DNA of 64,000 nt. Source: Caldilineaceae bacterium (GTDB lineage Bacteria; Chloroflexota; Anaerolineae; Caldilineales; Caldilineaceae). A program made the position numbers and the translations under genes. Every line of letters starts with the position of its first letter. Position 1 is the first letter of the stretch. Of this stretch, positions 26,586 through 37,009 are shown piece by piece. The stretch is from contig JAHBVH010000028.1 in NCBI GenBank assembly GCA_019637645.1, positions 29,954 to 93,953 on the forward strand, in the 5' to 3' direction. The notes under the pieces are model-generated. The model saw only the letters and a list, made by a program, of their open reading frames with translations, made no database searches and was not told the origin of the DNA.

Positions 26586-27226
26586 AAAAGTAAAAGTCTC
26601 CCAGCCTCGTTTGGGTCTAATTTAGTTGTCCCTTATCTACAAAGCGGATAAGGCGACGCTTTTTTCCAGCGGGGATGGCCACAAACTCCCTGGCACTGCG
26701 TGACGTTGGCGAGCAACCTATGCAGTGTGATCAGCCTGAGCGGACAACAACAAGAGGGGACAGAAAAAGAGCTGACAGCTGAGAAAAGGTACGCGGCTGC
26801 CGCTTCTGCTTGCCTCTAGGATTGATGCGCCGTCAGGGTAGACCGAGTGGGAACGGTGTTGGCACAGAGCATGTCGGTGAAGGCCGATTACAATCTACAA
26901 TCCGACGGGGCTTGCAGATTGCCGGCCAAGTGCAATGGCCATACCACCGACGCCAAAACCCGTGGCGCCATGGCCGGGAAGCCAACTGAGGTAAGTCATG
27001 CAGATTCCTTGATCGCTCTAGTCGTTTGGCTGCTTCGTCTGTACCAATCGACCAAGTCGGCCATATGTTGGTCGTTCGCCGATTGGTACATCGGAGCTAC
27101 GCAGTTTGTTGGATCCACCCCGCTAAAAGGCAGACCCGCTTCCGCTGGCGTGTTTGGTAACACACCTGTGCCAGGGATAACGTCTTTTACCGAAAGTAGT
27201 GGGTAACTACTAATACGCAGGGCGCA
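26586..27226. other. 640-nt gap with hairpin and two tiny overlapping ORFs
   Basis: No standard gene is supported. The plus-strand frame 26847-27206 has no protein-like features. On the minus strand, a frame beginning just after the gatA stop runs 76 codons with segments such as GVDPTNCVAPMYQS and ADLVDWYRRSS, ending in a TGA that overlaps (ATGA) a 34-codon ORF at 26895-26999 starting MTYLSWLPGHG. These may be remnants of a decayed gene. A 10-bp hairpin is present at 27041-27089, and a degenerate palindrome (GAGCTGACAGC) at 26768. Confidence 0.4.
27041..27089. repeat. 10-bp perfect inverted repeat
   Basis: GTACCAATCG (27041-27050) pairs with CGATTGGTAC (27080-27089), with ACCAA and TTGGT extending the inner stem. 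The minus-strand word GATTGGTACAGA at its edge also occurs in the gatCA leader (29128-29139). Confidence 0.6.
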
Positions 27227-28690
27227 TTATTTTAGTTCCGCACGTTGTCGATGCCACGCAGTACTTTGCTCGTAGGCATAGGCCGCACGCAGCAAGTTTT
27301 CTTCACCCAACTGGGGGCCCACCAATTGTAACCCAATCGGTAGGCCGTTACTGTCAAAACCACAGGGAACACTAATGCCACAGATGCCCGCCACATTGAG
27401 ACTGATGGTAAAGACATCGGTCAGATACATGGCCAAGGGATCGTCGGTCTTTTCACCAATATGGAAGGCGGTGGATGGAGAGACCGGGCAGGCAATCAGA
27501 TCAACCTCGGCAAAGACTTTGTCAAAGTCTTGCTTGATCAACGTACGGACCTGCTGGGCTTTCAAGTAATAAGCATCATAGTAACCGGCACTGAGCGCAT
27601 AGGTGCCTAACATAATGCGCCGCTTGACTTCTGCCCCAAAGCCCTGACCGCGTGTCTGCCGGAAGTTGTCAAACATGGTCTCTGCTTGCGCACTATGCCC
27701 AAAACGCACGCCATCATAACGCGCTAGGTTAGCACTGGCTTCGGCGGTCGCCACCAAGTAGTAGACCGGCAGTGCTTTGTCTGTGTTTGGCAGCGATACC
27801 GGCTTGACAATCGCCCCCAAGCTTTCCAGTTGCGCCACCGCCGCGCGCACCGCTTGTTCGACCTCGGGCTGGATGCCGTCGATAAAGTACTCGCGCGGCA
27901 GGCCAATGCGTACTCCGGCGATTGAACCGGTCAACCCAGCCAGATAATCCGGCACTGGCGCAGGGAGGCTAGTACTATCGAGCGGATCTTGACCAGCCAT
28001 CACCTGAAGGAGTAACGCCGCATCGCGGACATCTTTGGTCATCGGGCCGATCTGGTCTAGACTGCTGCCATAGGCGACCAAGCCATAGCGGCTAATCCGC
28101 CCATAGGAAGGCTTGAGGCCGACCACGCCACAGAAGGAAGCGGGCAGGCGCACACTGCCGCCGGTGTCGGTGCCCAATGCCCCGAGTGCTTCTTGCGCCG
28201 CCACCGCCGCCGCCGAACCACCACTGCTGCCCCCCGGCACTCTTTCCAGATTCCACGGGTTGCGCGTGACAAAGTAGCCGCTGTTCTCGTTGCTCGAGCC
28301 CATGGCAAATTCATCACAGTTGACTTTGCCCAGCATCACCGCGCCAGCCGCTTCTAGCCGCTTGACGGCTGTTGCCGTATAAGGCGGCTTGAAGCCCTTC
28401 AAAATCTTGCTACCACAGGTGGTTTCAATCCCTGCCGTTGCCAGGACATCTTTGATGGCGAGCGGAACACCCAACAGCGGCCCATCCTCACCGCGCGCCC
28501 GGTGTTCGTCGGCTCCTTGCGCTTGGGCCAATGCCTGTTCACGCGTGACCGTCAAGTAGGCTTTGACCTGGGGATCGACCGCCTCAATCCGCGCCAACAG
28601 TGCGCGGGTAAGGTCTACCGCCGAAAAGTCACCGGCGCGCATTCCGGCCAGCGCTTCGTGAATCGTCAATGCATGCAAGGGTGTTGTCAT
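27227..28690 (-). CDS. gatA: Asp/Glu-tRNA amidotransferase subunit A
   Basis: A 487-aa amidase subunit of GatCAB, which converts Glu-tRNA(Gln) and/or Asp-tRNA(Asn) to the amides by releasing ammonia from glutamine. The Ser-cisSer-Lys triad is in place: Lys80 (LAIKD), Ser155 (GGSSGGS) and Ser179 (DTGGSVR). The length is normal. It follows gatC by 75 nt on the same strand, so both are read from the promoter at 29.3 kb. gatB is not in the window. Confidence 0.97.
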   Translation of the reverse strand: MTTPLHALTIHEALAGMRAGDFSAVDLTRALLARIEAVDPQVKAYLTVTREQALAQAQGADEHRARGEDGPLLGVPLAIKDVLATAGIETTCGSKILKGFKPPYTATAVKRLEAAGAVMLGKVNCDEFAMGSSNENSGYFVTRNPWNLERVPGGSSGGSAAAVAAQEALGALGTDTGGSVRLPASFCGVVGLKPSYGRISRYGLVAYGSSLDQIGPMTKDVRDAALLLQVMAGQDPLDSTSLPAPVPDYLAGLTGSIAGVRIGLPREYFIDGIQPEVEQAVRAAVAQLESLGAIVKPVSLPNTDKALPVYYLVATAEASANLARYDGVRFGHSAQAETMFDNFRQTRGQGFGAEVKRRIMLGTYALSAGYYDAYYLKAQQVRTLIKQDFDKVFAEVDLIACPVSPSTAFHIGEKTDDPLAMYLTDVFTISLNVAGICGISVPCGFDSNGLPIGLQLVGPQLGEENLLRAAYAYEQSTAWHRQRAELK

Positions 28691-28765
28691 ACGAAAAAGC
28701 TTTCTTGGTGGCGGAGAAGGTGATGCGTGAAAGGTGCTACGTACGCAGGCATCACCTTCTCCGAA

Positions 28766-29056
28766 TCATTCTTCAAAAACCGCCCGTACCCGGAAGAACC
28801 CCTGATCGCTATCTGGTGCATTGGCGAGGGCCTCGGCATTTGTGAGGCATGGGGTGGGCTCATCCGCCCGCATTACATTGGTCAGGGGCAAGACATAGGG
28901 CGTGGGTGGTACACCGCTGGTGTCTACCTCTTGCAAGAGCGCGGCATAGTCGAGGATCGCAGAAAGCTGCTGCGTATATTGAATCATTTCTTCTTCGGTG
29001 AGCGCCAGTTTGGCTAACTCGGCCACATGGCGCACTTCGGCGATGGTCAATTGCAT
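28766..29056 (-). CDS. gatC: Asp/Glu-tRNA amidotransferase subunit C
   Basis: A 96-aa GatC, the small linker that stabilises the GatAB pair. The family core is visible: VRHVAELAKLALTEEE, then QLSAILDYAALLQEVDTSGV and the end FFRVRAVFEE. The start MQLTIAEV at 29056 is chosen; the open frame continues upstream to 29137, but that part runs through an intrinsic terminator and cannot be genuine. It is the first gene of the gatCA unit and is preceded by two terminators in its own leader. Confidence 0.95.
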   Translation of the reverse strand: MQLTIAEVRHVAELAKLALTEEEMIQYTQQLSAILDYAALLQEVDTSGVPPTPYVLPLTNVMRADEPTPCLTNAEALANAPDSDQGFFRVRAVFEE

Positions 29057-29083
29057 GGGTGGCTTACTCCAATGCGTTTTGCA

Positions 29084-29115
29084 TAAAAAAACGTCGTGGT
29101 ATGAGGGCCACGACG
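29084..29115 (-). terminator. Leader terminator 2 of gatCA
   Basis: An 8-bp stem (CGTCGTGG/CCACGACG) followed on the minus strand by seven T residues, ending only 28 nt before the gatC start. Transcription of gatC must read through it. Confidence 0.85.
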
Positions 29116-29138
29116 CTCGATTTCTGATCTGTACCAAT

Positions 29139-29170
29139 CAAAAACGCCGTGGCTTTGCGCCCACGGCGTT
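29139..29170 (-). terminator. Leader terminator 1 of gatCA
   Basis: A 10-bp stem (AACGCCGTGG/CCACGGCGTT) with five T residues after it on the minus strand. It lies 14 nt after the stop of the possible leader peptide. Confidence 0.85.
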
Positions 29171-29184
29171 GGTCAACCAACCAG

Positions 29185-29274
29185 TCACCGGGACGCGCGT
29201 CTAGCTGCCGCTGCTGCATTAGCTGCTGCGGTAAAAGCGCTGTTCCGGCAGAAGATAAAACTTGAAGGTATCAT
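29185..29274 (-). CDS. Possible Ala-rich leader peptide for gatCA attenuation
   Basis: A 29-codon ORF beginning MIPSSFIFCRN and ending in an alanine run (AAANAAAAA) and RRASR. Its ATG (29274) coincides with the +1 predicted from a consensus promoter, so it would be leaderless. It is followed by two intrinsic terminators before gatC, the layout of a classical amino-acid attenuator, with alanine codons as the stall site. There is no homology to support translation; it could be chance or the region could be a short non-coding RNA. Confidence 0.4.
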   Translation of the reverse strand: MIPSSFIFCRNSAFTAAANAAAAARRASR

Positions 29275-29280
29275 AGGTAA

Positions 29281-29309
29281 AGTATACTGACCTACTGAAC
29301 AGTTGTCAA
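29281..29309 (-). promoter_or_regulatory. Consensus promoter of the gatCA leader
   Basis: On the minus strand TTGACA (29309-29304), a 17-nt spacer and TATACT (29286-29281). Predicted +1 is 29274. This is one of the best promoter matches in the window. Confidence 0.8.
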
Positions 29310-29365
29310 ACTACTTAGCCGCGTAGATCCATTTCTGCATTGTCCCTATGGTCGTGGCAGTTGCG

Positions 29366-29396
29366 AGAAAATGAGGGCATCCAACCGCGGATGCCC
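29366..29396 (-). terminator. Probable thrS terminator
   Basis: GGGCATCC (29375-29382) pairs with GGATGCCC (29389-29396); on the minus strand the stem is followed by TCATTTTC, a weak T tract, 15 nt after the thrS stop. Confidence 0.6.
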
Positions 29397-29411
29397 GATC
29401 GATTCATCGGC

Positions 29412-31247
<1,836 letters not shown>

Positions 31248-31295
31248 AAGATTTTCCTTATCTACGGCTGCGAACATCGCAAGCAAGTGGGCACT

Positions 31296-31598
31296 TTACG
31301 AATCCAAGATCGCCACCAAATTTTCAAATAAACCAGGAAACAAACTATATAGCAGCGCTAGCCACAGCACGACGAGAGCTCCAAAGAAGAGCAACCGCTT
31401 GACGCGGGCTGCATCCGCGGCGTCGACCACCTCTTTGGGGGTCTTTTCCGTTTTTTGGATCACCTGTTGTGGTTTGTTCGCGGCTTCAATCTCTTTGGTA
31501 TAGCGTTGATAGGTCTTGGTTAGGAAATTAACAATTACGACAAGGATCAGGGTTGAAATTACGCCAAGCCCAAAATCAGGCCATGATTCAATCGGCAT
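31296..31598 (-). CDS. Small membrane protein, two TM helices
   Basis: A 100-aa protein with a helix at about residues 10-26, a charged loop rich in Lys, Glu and Ala, and a second helix at about 69-90. A perfect AGGAGGT lies before the ATG. It lies 48 nt upstream of thrS on the same strand and may be co-transcribed. No known family is recognised. Confidence 0.8.
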   Translation of the reverse strand: MPIESWPDFGLGVISTLILVVIVNFLTKTYQRYTKEIEAANKPQQVIQKTEKTPKEVVDAADAARVKRLLFFGALVVLWLALLYSLFPGLFENLVAILDS

Positions 31599-31780
31599 AG
31601 CACCTCCTGATGGAAGCCCTGAACTACTCTAGCTTGACCAACCCGCAACAAAGCGATTTTGCAGCTACATCAAGCCAGCAGTATAATCAAAACGGTGCAA
31701 TTAGAACATCTGTTCCTTGTTTAGTTAACCCGACGTTCTCCCAGTCCCAGTTGCTCTTCTTTTGGATTGTCCTAACAATC

Positions 31781-32188
31781 ATGAAACATTTATTAGACGC
31801 ACCCGAACTTATCCATCCCCTCGATGGGTTGATCGGTAAATGGCTCCATGGCCCTATGCACCGCTTTTGTTTTGCCCGTGGCATGGGCTTTACCGGCACC
31901 GAAGTGGAAATGTTGCTACGGCAATATGGCATCCGCATTTGGGGCCGCGAAATCGAAGACGACGATGAGATTGCCTTTCACGTCAAGCAGTGCCAAGCGG
32001 TTTGGGCCGAATACATTCTCTGTCGCGCCGGTGTGCCCCTCACGGGCAAGTTACTCGACCCGCGCAATGAACAGTACCGTGAACGCCACGCCGCGGGCGC
32101 CATGCCGACGCCTTGGTCTCCCCGTGGCATTGGTCCCCACTCATTGGTTGATCACGTGGTCGATTGGCTCAACCGGCTGCTTGGCTAG
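31781..32188 (+). CDS. Conserved hypothetical protein
   Basis: A 135-aa soluble protein with a protein-like composition (GMGFTGTEVEMLLRQYGI, VKQCQAVWAEYILCRAGVP and LLDPRNEQY). It has four cysteines but no metal-site pattern. The ATG at 31781 is chosen; the upstream open frame to 31610 is rich in Gln and Ser and looks non-coding. There is no clear ribosome site. The gene lies antisense between two minus-strand genes (M20 peptidase and small membrane protein). Function unknown. Confidence 0.65.
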   Translation: MKHLLDAPELIHPLDGLIGKWLHGPMHRFCFARGMGFTGTEVEMLLRQYGIRIWGREIEDDDEIAFHVKQCQAVWAEYILCRAGVPLTGKLLDPRNEQYRERHAAGAMPTPWSPRGIGPHSLVDHVVDWLNRLLG

Positions 32189-32242
32189 GCTAAGCAACTG
32201 GCGACGAGAGAGGCCTACGTAGCCCAAGTTGTGTCCCTGAAG

Positions 32243-33430
32243 CTACTTAGCCTGCCCAGCTAGCCAGAGGGCCGTCCACCAAGTAAGGCCCAGCAAATGC
32301 TTCATCCCCGTTGGTAGCAGCGAAGGCGTGATCCACTCTTCCTGACGATGGGCATTGCCCCCTTCGGTAAGGCCGATACAGACCGCGGGAATCTGGCAAC
32401 TCAGCGGAATATTGGCGTCGGTACTGCTGATCCGCAATTGTAAGTTCCCGGCAACCCCCAGCCCAGATAAAGAGCGAAACGCGGCCTTGACCAACGGATG
32501 ATCATCGGCAATGGCACCGCTGGGGCGATCCCCAATGATCGTCGCCGCGACCTGAACCCCTTTTTGTTGCCAGCTTGCACTCTGGTAGCGCGCTACAATG
32601 GTCAACGTTTGGGTAATCAGATTCTGGAGCGCGGCATGATCCTCACTGCGCAGGTCTAATTCCAGCCAAGCACTTTGGGCAATGGTGTTGACCGATGTCC
32701 CCCCCTGCATCCGCCCAATATTAAAGGTCGTGCGTGGTGTGGTTGGTGTCTGCAACTGGACTAATTCACTCGCGACTAGGGAGAGCACATGCAAGGCACT
32801 GGCCGCGCCAAAATCGCTCCAACTGTGGCCGCCCGGTGCTTTGGCCGTGATCCGATAGCGTCGTGAGCCCAACGCCCGGTGTACGACCCGTTTGAGCCCC
32901 ATGCCTTCCAACACAATACAAGCACCGATCTGTGGCTGTAGGCGGGTAACAGCGGCGCGCATGCCCCGCAGATCGCCTAGGCCCTCTTCCCCACTGTTGG
33001 CTACAAACCAAATATCAACGGGCGGTGTGGGCAAATGGCACAGAAGTTCTGTCAACAGGAGGAGCCCAGCAACCCCCGTTGAATTATCCCCAAGCCCCGG
33101 CCCATAGATCCGATCTTCCGCCTTATCAACCCGAACCGTCAGGTCAGTCTCTTGGGGAAAGACAGTATCGGTATGGGCAGTCACCAACACGGCTGGTTGG
33201 CGGTGTTGACCGGGCAGGCGCGCATAGACATTTTGCTCTGCATCGATGGCAATGTCCGTGAGACCTAAGCCTTGCCAATAGCGTTGGACCCACTGCGCCC
33301 GTGGCCCTTCCGCGTCAGTCGGTGCCGCAATTTGCTGGATCTGAATACAGAGATCGACCAAGGCTGCATAGCGCTGATCAAGCGCAGCCATAGCCGCGAG
33401 AACTGCCGGATAATTTTTTAGCTCTTGCAT
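32243..33430 (-). CDS. M20 family metallopeptidase (PepT/CPG2-like)
   Basis: A 395-aa di-zinc peptidase of the M20 family, which cleaves small peptides or acyl-amino acids in the cytosol. Zinc ligands and catalytic residues are seen: His86 and Asp88 (TAHTDTV), Asp115 (GLGDNSTG) and Glu148/Glu149 (NSGEEG), with the dimerisation domain in the middle. The start MQELKNYP at 33430 lies about 35 nt after a T-box terminator; the open frame extends through that terminator and cannot be genuine further up. A T-box control of a peptidase suggests amino-acid supply from peptides. Confidence 0.92.
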   Translation of the reverse strand: MQELKNYPAVLAAMAALDQRYAALVDLCIQIQQIAAPTDAEGPRAQWVQRYWQGLGLTDIAIDAEQNVYARLPGQHRQPAVLVTAHTDTVFPQETDLTVRVDKAEDRIYGPGLGDNSTGVAGLLLLTELLCHLPTPPVDIWFVANSGEEGLGDLRGMRAAVTRLQPQIGACIVLEGMGLKRVVHRALGSRRYRITAKAPGGHSWSDFGAASALHVLSLVASELVQLQTPTTPRTTFNIGRMQGGTSVNTIAQSAWLELDLRSEDHAALQNLITQTLTIVARYQSASWQQKGVQVAATIIGDRPSGAIADDHPLVKAAFRSLSGLGVAGNLQLRISSTDANIPLSCQIPAVCIGLTEGGNAHRQEEWITPSLLPTGMKHLLGLTWWTALWLAGQAK

Positions 33431-33463
33431 AGGCTCATCTGTTGCGTTTATAAAAGGCCGCCA

Positions 33464-33730
33464 ATAAAAATACCTCGTCCCGCATGGGACGAGGTACATC
33501 GCTCGTGGTTCCACCCATGTTGCCCTCTGATAAGGGCCACTTGTGGCGCCGATAACGAGGCGAGCCGAGAAATACTACTACCTAATTCCGTTTCTCTGAG
33601 CTTGTTTGAGCCGAAATTAGATTTCGTATTGCTACTCTCAGGTGGTCTTCAGAAGCCTATCGTGCAACGACTTTCAACCAAGGTCGTCACTCTCTGGAAC
33701 GATGCTTTGCCTCTTACTCGTCCTGATCAA
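33464..33730 (-). promoter_or_regulatory. T-box riboswitch leader, probably threonine-specific
   Basis: On the minus strand the leader contains, in order, the AGTAAGAG side of a specifier loop, a stem I with CAGAGAG and GGTTGAAAG elements, the 3' specifier side GAAGACCACC, then the T-box core GGGTGGAACCACG (33516-33504) and a terminator whose left arm competes with it. TCAGG and CCTGA close stem I. ACC (Thr) at 33646-33644 followed by A is the best reading of the specifier; GAC (Asp) cannot be excluded. It controls the M20 peptidase by tRNA charging. Confidence 0.85.
33466..33496 (-). terminator. T-box terminator
   Basis: An 11-bp stem (TACCTCGTCCC/GGGACGAGGTA) with a 4-nt loop and five T residues on the minus strand, within the T-box expression platform. 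Confidence 0.9.
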
Positions 33731-33841
33731 CGTGATAACAGCTTATGATTTTTGGCAAGCATACAGCATTGCTCCGCCTAACCTCGCCAACAGTGATTTT
33801 CACAGCTAAAGGTAAGCAAATGGATACGCTATACGGTTAGC

Positions 33842-33870
33842 ATCCTACCATGAAAAGCTATGCCTGTCAA
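33842..33870 (-). promoter_or_regulatory. Promoter of the T-box transcript
   Basis: On the minus strand TTGACA (33870-33865), a 17-nt spacer and TAGGAT (33847-33842). Predicted start is near 33835, about 110 nt before stem I of the T-box. Confidence 0.6.
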
Positions 33871-33942
33871 TCTGTCTGGAACATAAAAAATAGGGCCTAT
33901 AGGAGGCGGTGACCACCACTACTCAACAAACCGCTAGTCAAC

Positions 33943-33986
33943 AAAACGAGAACGGCTCATTCAGTGTTTCCTGAATGAGCCGTTCT
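33943..33986 (-). terminator. Terminator after tRNA-Val
   Basis: A perfect 16-bp stem (AGAACGGCTCATTCAG with its complement) around a 6-nt loop, followed on the minus strand by TCGTTTTG. It lies 11 nt after the tRNA 3' end. Confidence 0.8.
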
Positions 33987-33995
33987 TATTATGAA

Positions 33996-34070
<75 letters not shown>

Positions 34071-34127
34071 GCAAACAGTTGATTTTACCCTTGCCTTGAT
34101 CTAGCTTATTCAGCAGTGGTACGCCTG

Positions 34128-34156
34128 ATTGTAGCATGCTTTACCACTGCTGGCAA
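34128..34156 (-). promoter_or_regulatory. Promoter of tRNA-Val
   Basis: On the minus strand TTGCCA (34156-34151), a 17-nt spacer and TACAAT (34133-34128), placing the start about 50 nt before the tRNA. Confidence 0.65.
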
Positions 34157-34212
34157 ATTGACACTCTGCCGATTGCGCATGTGCTTGGCGTCGGGTAGGT
34201 GGGTTGGGATGA

Positions 34213-34956
34213 CTAATTGGGGAATATGCCCCCTGTCATGCCGGCATTCATGGTCTGCATTTCGCGTTGGGTTGCAACCATATAGCGTAGCATCATCTTC
34301 TCATGCGCCAACAGGTTGAGTTCTCGTACCAGAAGTTCGGGAATGCCTGGCCGTTCAAGGAGGCTTTGTTTTTCGGTCGGTGATACCTGTAGCGCGATTG
34401 CAACCAAAAAGGCCAAGGTCGTAGGCTCTTCCGGAAGACGATCCAGCTTTAGTTCCGTCTCATTGGCCTTGGAGAGTAGCTCCACATATTCATAGAGCCG
34501 TGGCCGCATCTTTTGTGCTAACTCGGTTGCGACCTTCGTGCTACCATTGAGGGTGGGCAGGGTGCGTACGGTAGCCGTCAAATAGCTGTGCTGCTTGTGG
34601 ATTTGCTCAATTTGGAAGCGTTCGACACCAATCGTGTGGATGTTCATACAGCCATCCTCAAGGCGTTCGATGCGCAAGATGCGAGCAAGCGTGCCAGTCA
34701 TGTGGGGGACAGCGGCTGCGCCAACCTCTTGGCCTTCCTTGATGAGGACAACCCCAAAAGGCAGTCGTTCGTCAACACACCGATTGATCATCTCCCGATA
34801 CCGCATCTCGAAGATGTGTAATGGCAGCACCATACCTGGAAAAAGAACAACATTCTTTAGCGGAAAAATTGGAATCTCCATGGTCTCTGTCCGTTGCTGA
34901 TCCTGCTCAAACTGATCCCCATTGCGATCGGTCGCTGGTCGAAACGCATTTGACAT
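34213..34956 (-). CDS. LON substrate-binding domain protein
   Basis: A 247-aa stand-alone protein of the ATP-dependent protease La N-terminal (PUA-like) domain. The family opening MEIPIFPLKNVVLFPGMVLPLHIFE is present in short form as IPIFPLKNVVLFPG and LPLHIFEMRY. There is no ATPase or protease part, so it is not the Lon enzyme; such proteins may act as substrate adaptors. GTGAGGA precedes the ATG at 34956, while an ATG at 35001 lacks a ribosome site. It precedes tRNA-Val on the same strand. Confidence 0.9.
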   Translation of the reverse strand: MSNAFRPATDRNGDQFEQDQQRTETMEIPIFPLKNVVLFPGMVLPLHIFEMRYREMINRCVDERLPFGVVLIKEGQEVGAAAVPHMTGTLARILRIERLEDGCMNIHTIGVERFQIEQIHKQHSYLTATVRTLPTLNGSTKVATELAQKMRPRLYEYVELLSKANETELKLDRLPEEPTTLAFLVAIALQVSPTEKQSLLERPGIPELLVRELNLLAHEKMMLRYMVATQREMQTMNAGMTGGIFPN

Positions 34957-35021
34957 ACAATCCTCACCTATCCACAATACAATACAGCTAAAGTAAGCCA
35001 CCCAGATAATCGGCAGTACAC

Positions 35022-36137
35022 TCAGTCGAGATCGGCATCGCTGTCGATCGGTGGCCCATCACTCAAGTCAACTTTCATCAATTCACGGAGTAGTACCGTC
35101 GCAAATGCCCCTTTGGGCAGTGAAAAACGCAAGGTAATCTGATCATCAGCGGGCTGTTCCATAGCCAGATCAGGCAAGAGCAAGCGTCCTAAACGCCGTG
35201 TCCCCTCCACTTTGGCTTTCTGCCAAGCGGCTTCGGGTAGCTGTGCTTCCGCCAGAATCGCTTGCTCTAGCGTGGCCGAGGCTTCTTTGGCGGCCCACAT
35301 CTTGGAACCAAAGAGCGGTGCTGTAAAGGAGATCTCCTGGGCCACATAGCGTGCTTGCTCGGCGGCTAGATCGACAACATCAAACATCCCGCCCGTTGCA
35401 TACTTTTTGGCGACATCACCCAGCAACAGATGATCAAAAGCGTCCATAGCCAGGCGCTGGCTTAAATAGCAGTTACAGAGATAACTCTGATAGCTGGCGA
35501 TCAAAAACTTGCGCAGCCATGGGTTGCGCTCCCTGCGCTGCTCTTGTAACAGCGCTAGCCCTTTGCCGACATTAGCCCCTTCACGACCGAAGCGTTGTGC
35601 TCCAAAAAAGTTAGGGAGACCCCGCTGGCGCAACTCAGCTACAATAGCCTCGGCGCGCTGCCGAATTTCGGCGGGCGGTAGCGTTAGATCGGTCACCGTA
35701 ATTTTAAATTGGTTGCCCAATAGGTGGCCCGGCTTGAGTTTATTGCGATGATAGCGTGCCCAATGGACCGTAACCGGTAGCGCATCTTGGATTTGGGCAA
35801 CAATGGCCGTAATCCCTGCTTCGCCTTGTTGGGCTACTTGATGGGTGACCGGCAAACTAAAGGTTTGGGTCGTCCGCGCATATTTGTCCTTCAGCCCCGC
35901 AAAGCCAACTTCGTTCGAATTCAGGCCGCGCAAACGCGCTAGATTGGCTTGCAATTCTTTGGTTGTGAGACCGCTTTTGGTGAGGTTCACATAGAGATGC
36001 TGGCCCTCGTCGGTGGGTTCATAGAGTGGCAACTCTTCGACCACAAAATGGTCAACAGATGCACGTAGTTGACCACCGATGCCCGGCTGCGCTGCTGTTA
36101 CATAAGGTAGTGTCAGGTCTATGGTTGATTCTAACAT
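35022..36137 (-). CDS. truD: tRNA pseudouridine(13) synthase TruD
   Basis: A 371-aa TruD enzyme, which converts U13 of tRNA-Glu to pseudouridine. The catalytic Asp84 lies in GLKDKYARTTQ, and NFFGAQRFGREG is the second TruD signature. The C-terminal LRFSLPKGAFATVLLRE closes the fold as in the family. The start MLESTID at 36137 gives the normal N-terminus; the open frame reaches 36176 but adds unlikely residues. It lies just upstream of the LON-domain gene (65 nt), on the same strand. Confidence 0.95.
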   Translation of the reverse strand: MLESTIDLTLPYVTAAQPGIGGQLRASVDHFVVEELPLYEPTDEGQHLYVNLTKSGLTTKELQANLARLRGLNSNEVGFAGLKDKYARTTQTFSLPVTHQVAQQGEAGITAIVAQIQDALPVTVHWARYHRNKLKPGHLLGNQFKITVTDLTLPPAEIRQRAEAIVAELRQRGLPNFFGAQRFGREGANVGKGLALLQEQRRERNPWLRKFLIASYQSYLCNCYLSQRLAMDAFDHLLLGDVAKKYATGGMFDVVDLAAEQARYVAQEISFTAPLFGSKMWAAKEASATLEQAILAEAQLPEAAWQKAKVEGTRRLGRLLLPDLAMEQPADDQITLRFSLPKGAFATVLLRELMKVDLSDGPPIDSDADLD

Positions 36138-36226
36138 GAGCTTTGTAAATACGAAGGAAGATGGGTTCCAAACCAAGGCTATATGCCCAATCAGGGCTGC
36201 CCACGCGACGAGCGGTAGTGGGATAT

Positions 36227-36940
36227 TTAGCGAGTGGGAACAGTGGTCGGTTGGGGCACAGGTTCCGTGACAACCTTGGCAACCACATCAATGGTATTAG
36301 GTTCTTTATCGGTGAGATATAATTGAGTATAGCAGAAAGGATTGCCGCTTTGACCAATATAGCGGTAGCCAGCTGCCGCCAGCCAACGGCGCATGAGCGG
36401 CGGCGCAACATAAGCGGGATCGGGCAATTCTTCGCTGATCACGAGCCGCGCACCGGGTTTCAGGACACGATATAATTCACGGAGGACCGCGGGCTTATCG
36501 GGAATTTGCCCAAGGGTGGCAATGACCAACGCCAGATCAATACTATCGGGTTGCAGCGGCAGTTCGTAAGCACCACAGTGGTGATAGTGAACACGGCTTG
36601 GGAAGCCTGCCCCTTGTAGGCGCTGTTGGGCTTGGCGCAATAAGGCCGCCTGGAGGTCAACCGCATGGACCGTCCCCCCATCGCCAACCAGACGGGCCAG
36701 TTCAGCCGTAAAGACACCCGTCCCACAGCCCAGATCCAAAACGGTCATCTGGGGCAAAATTCCCAGGTTGGCGACCATTTCGGCGGGCTTGCGATACTGT
36801 AGCCGCCAGGGATGGGCCAACAGGCGGCCCCATTGGTGGGGCATGGGATAGGGCTGTTGGTAGGTATCCAAGCGGAGCTTTACTTGGCTGCCTACGAGAG
36901 TGCCCAAGGTAAAGAACAGCGAATTGGTTAGTTGTCGCAC
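36227..36940 (-). CDS. Class I SAM-dependent methyltransferase
   Basis: A 237-aa methyltransferase with LDLGCGTGVFTAELA as the SAM loop, VHAVDLQAALL as the acidic loop and VLKPGARLVISEEL after the core. Preceding the core are about 60 residues with a QWGRLLAHPWRLQYR segment. Resembles UbiE-like and arsenite-type methyltransferases, but no extra cysteines for arsenic are seen. Lies between truD and the ArsA-type ATPase on the same strand; substrate unknown. Confidence 0.88.
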   Translation of the reverse strand: MRQLTNSLFFTLGTLVGSQVKLRLDTYQQPYPMPHQWGRLLAHPWRLQYRKPAEMVANLGILPQMTVLDLGCGTGVFTAELARLVGDGGTVHAVDLQAALLRQAQQRLQGAGFPSRVHYHHCGAYELPLQPDSIDLALVIATLGQIPDKPAVLRELYRVLKPGARLVISEELPDPAYVAPPLMRRWLAAAGYRYIGQSGNPFCYTQLYLTDKEPNTIDVVAKVVTEPVPQPTTVPTR

Positions 36941-37009
36941 AGCATGAGCCTTATGGTCGCTAAGTACTGGGTCAATCGTTGGCGGTATGCCCGGTCTATC
37001 GCACCGCCC

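Noticed and set aside
26847..27206. 119-codon plus-strand ORF between gatA and the aminotransferase
   Set aside because: Composition is atypical, no ribosome site, no recognised motif, and it is open by chance across a hairpin.
32243..33514. 423-aa version of the M20 peptidase
   Set aside because: The extra codons run through the T-box terminator stem.
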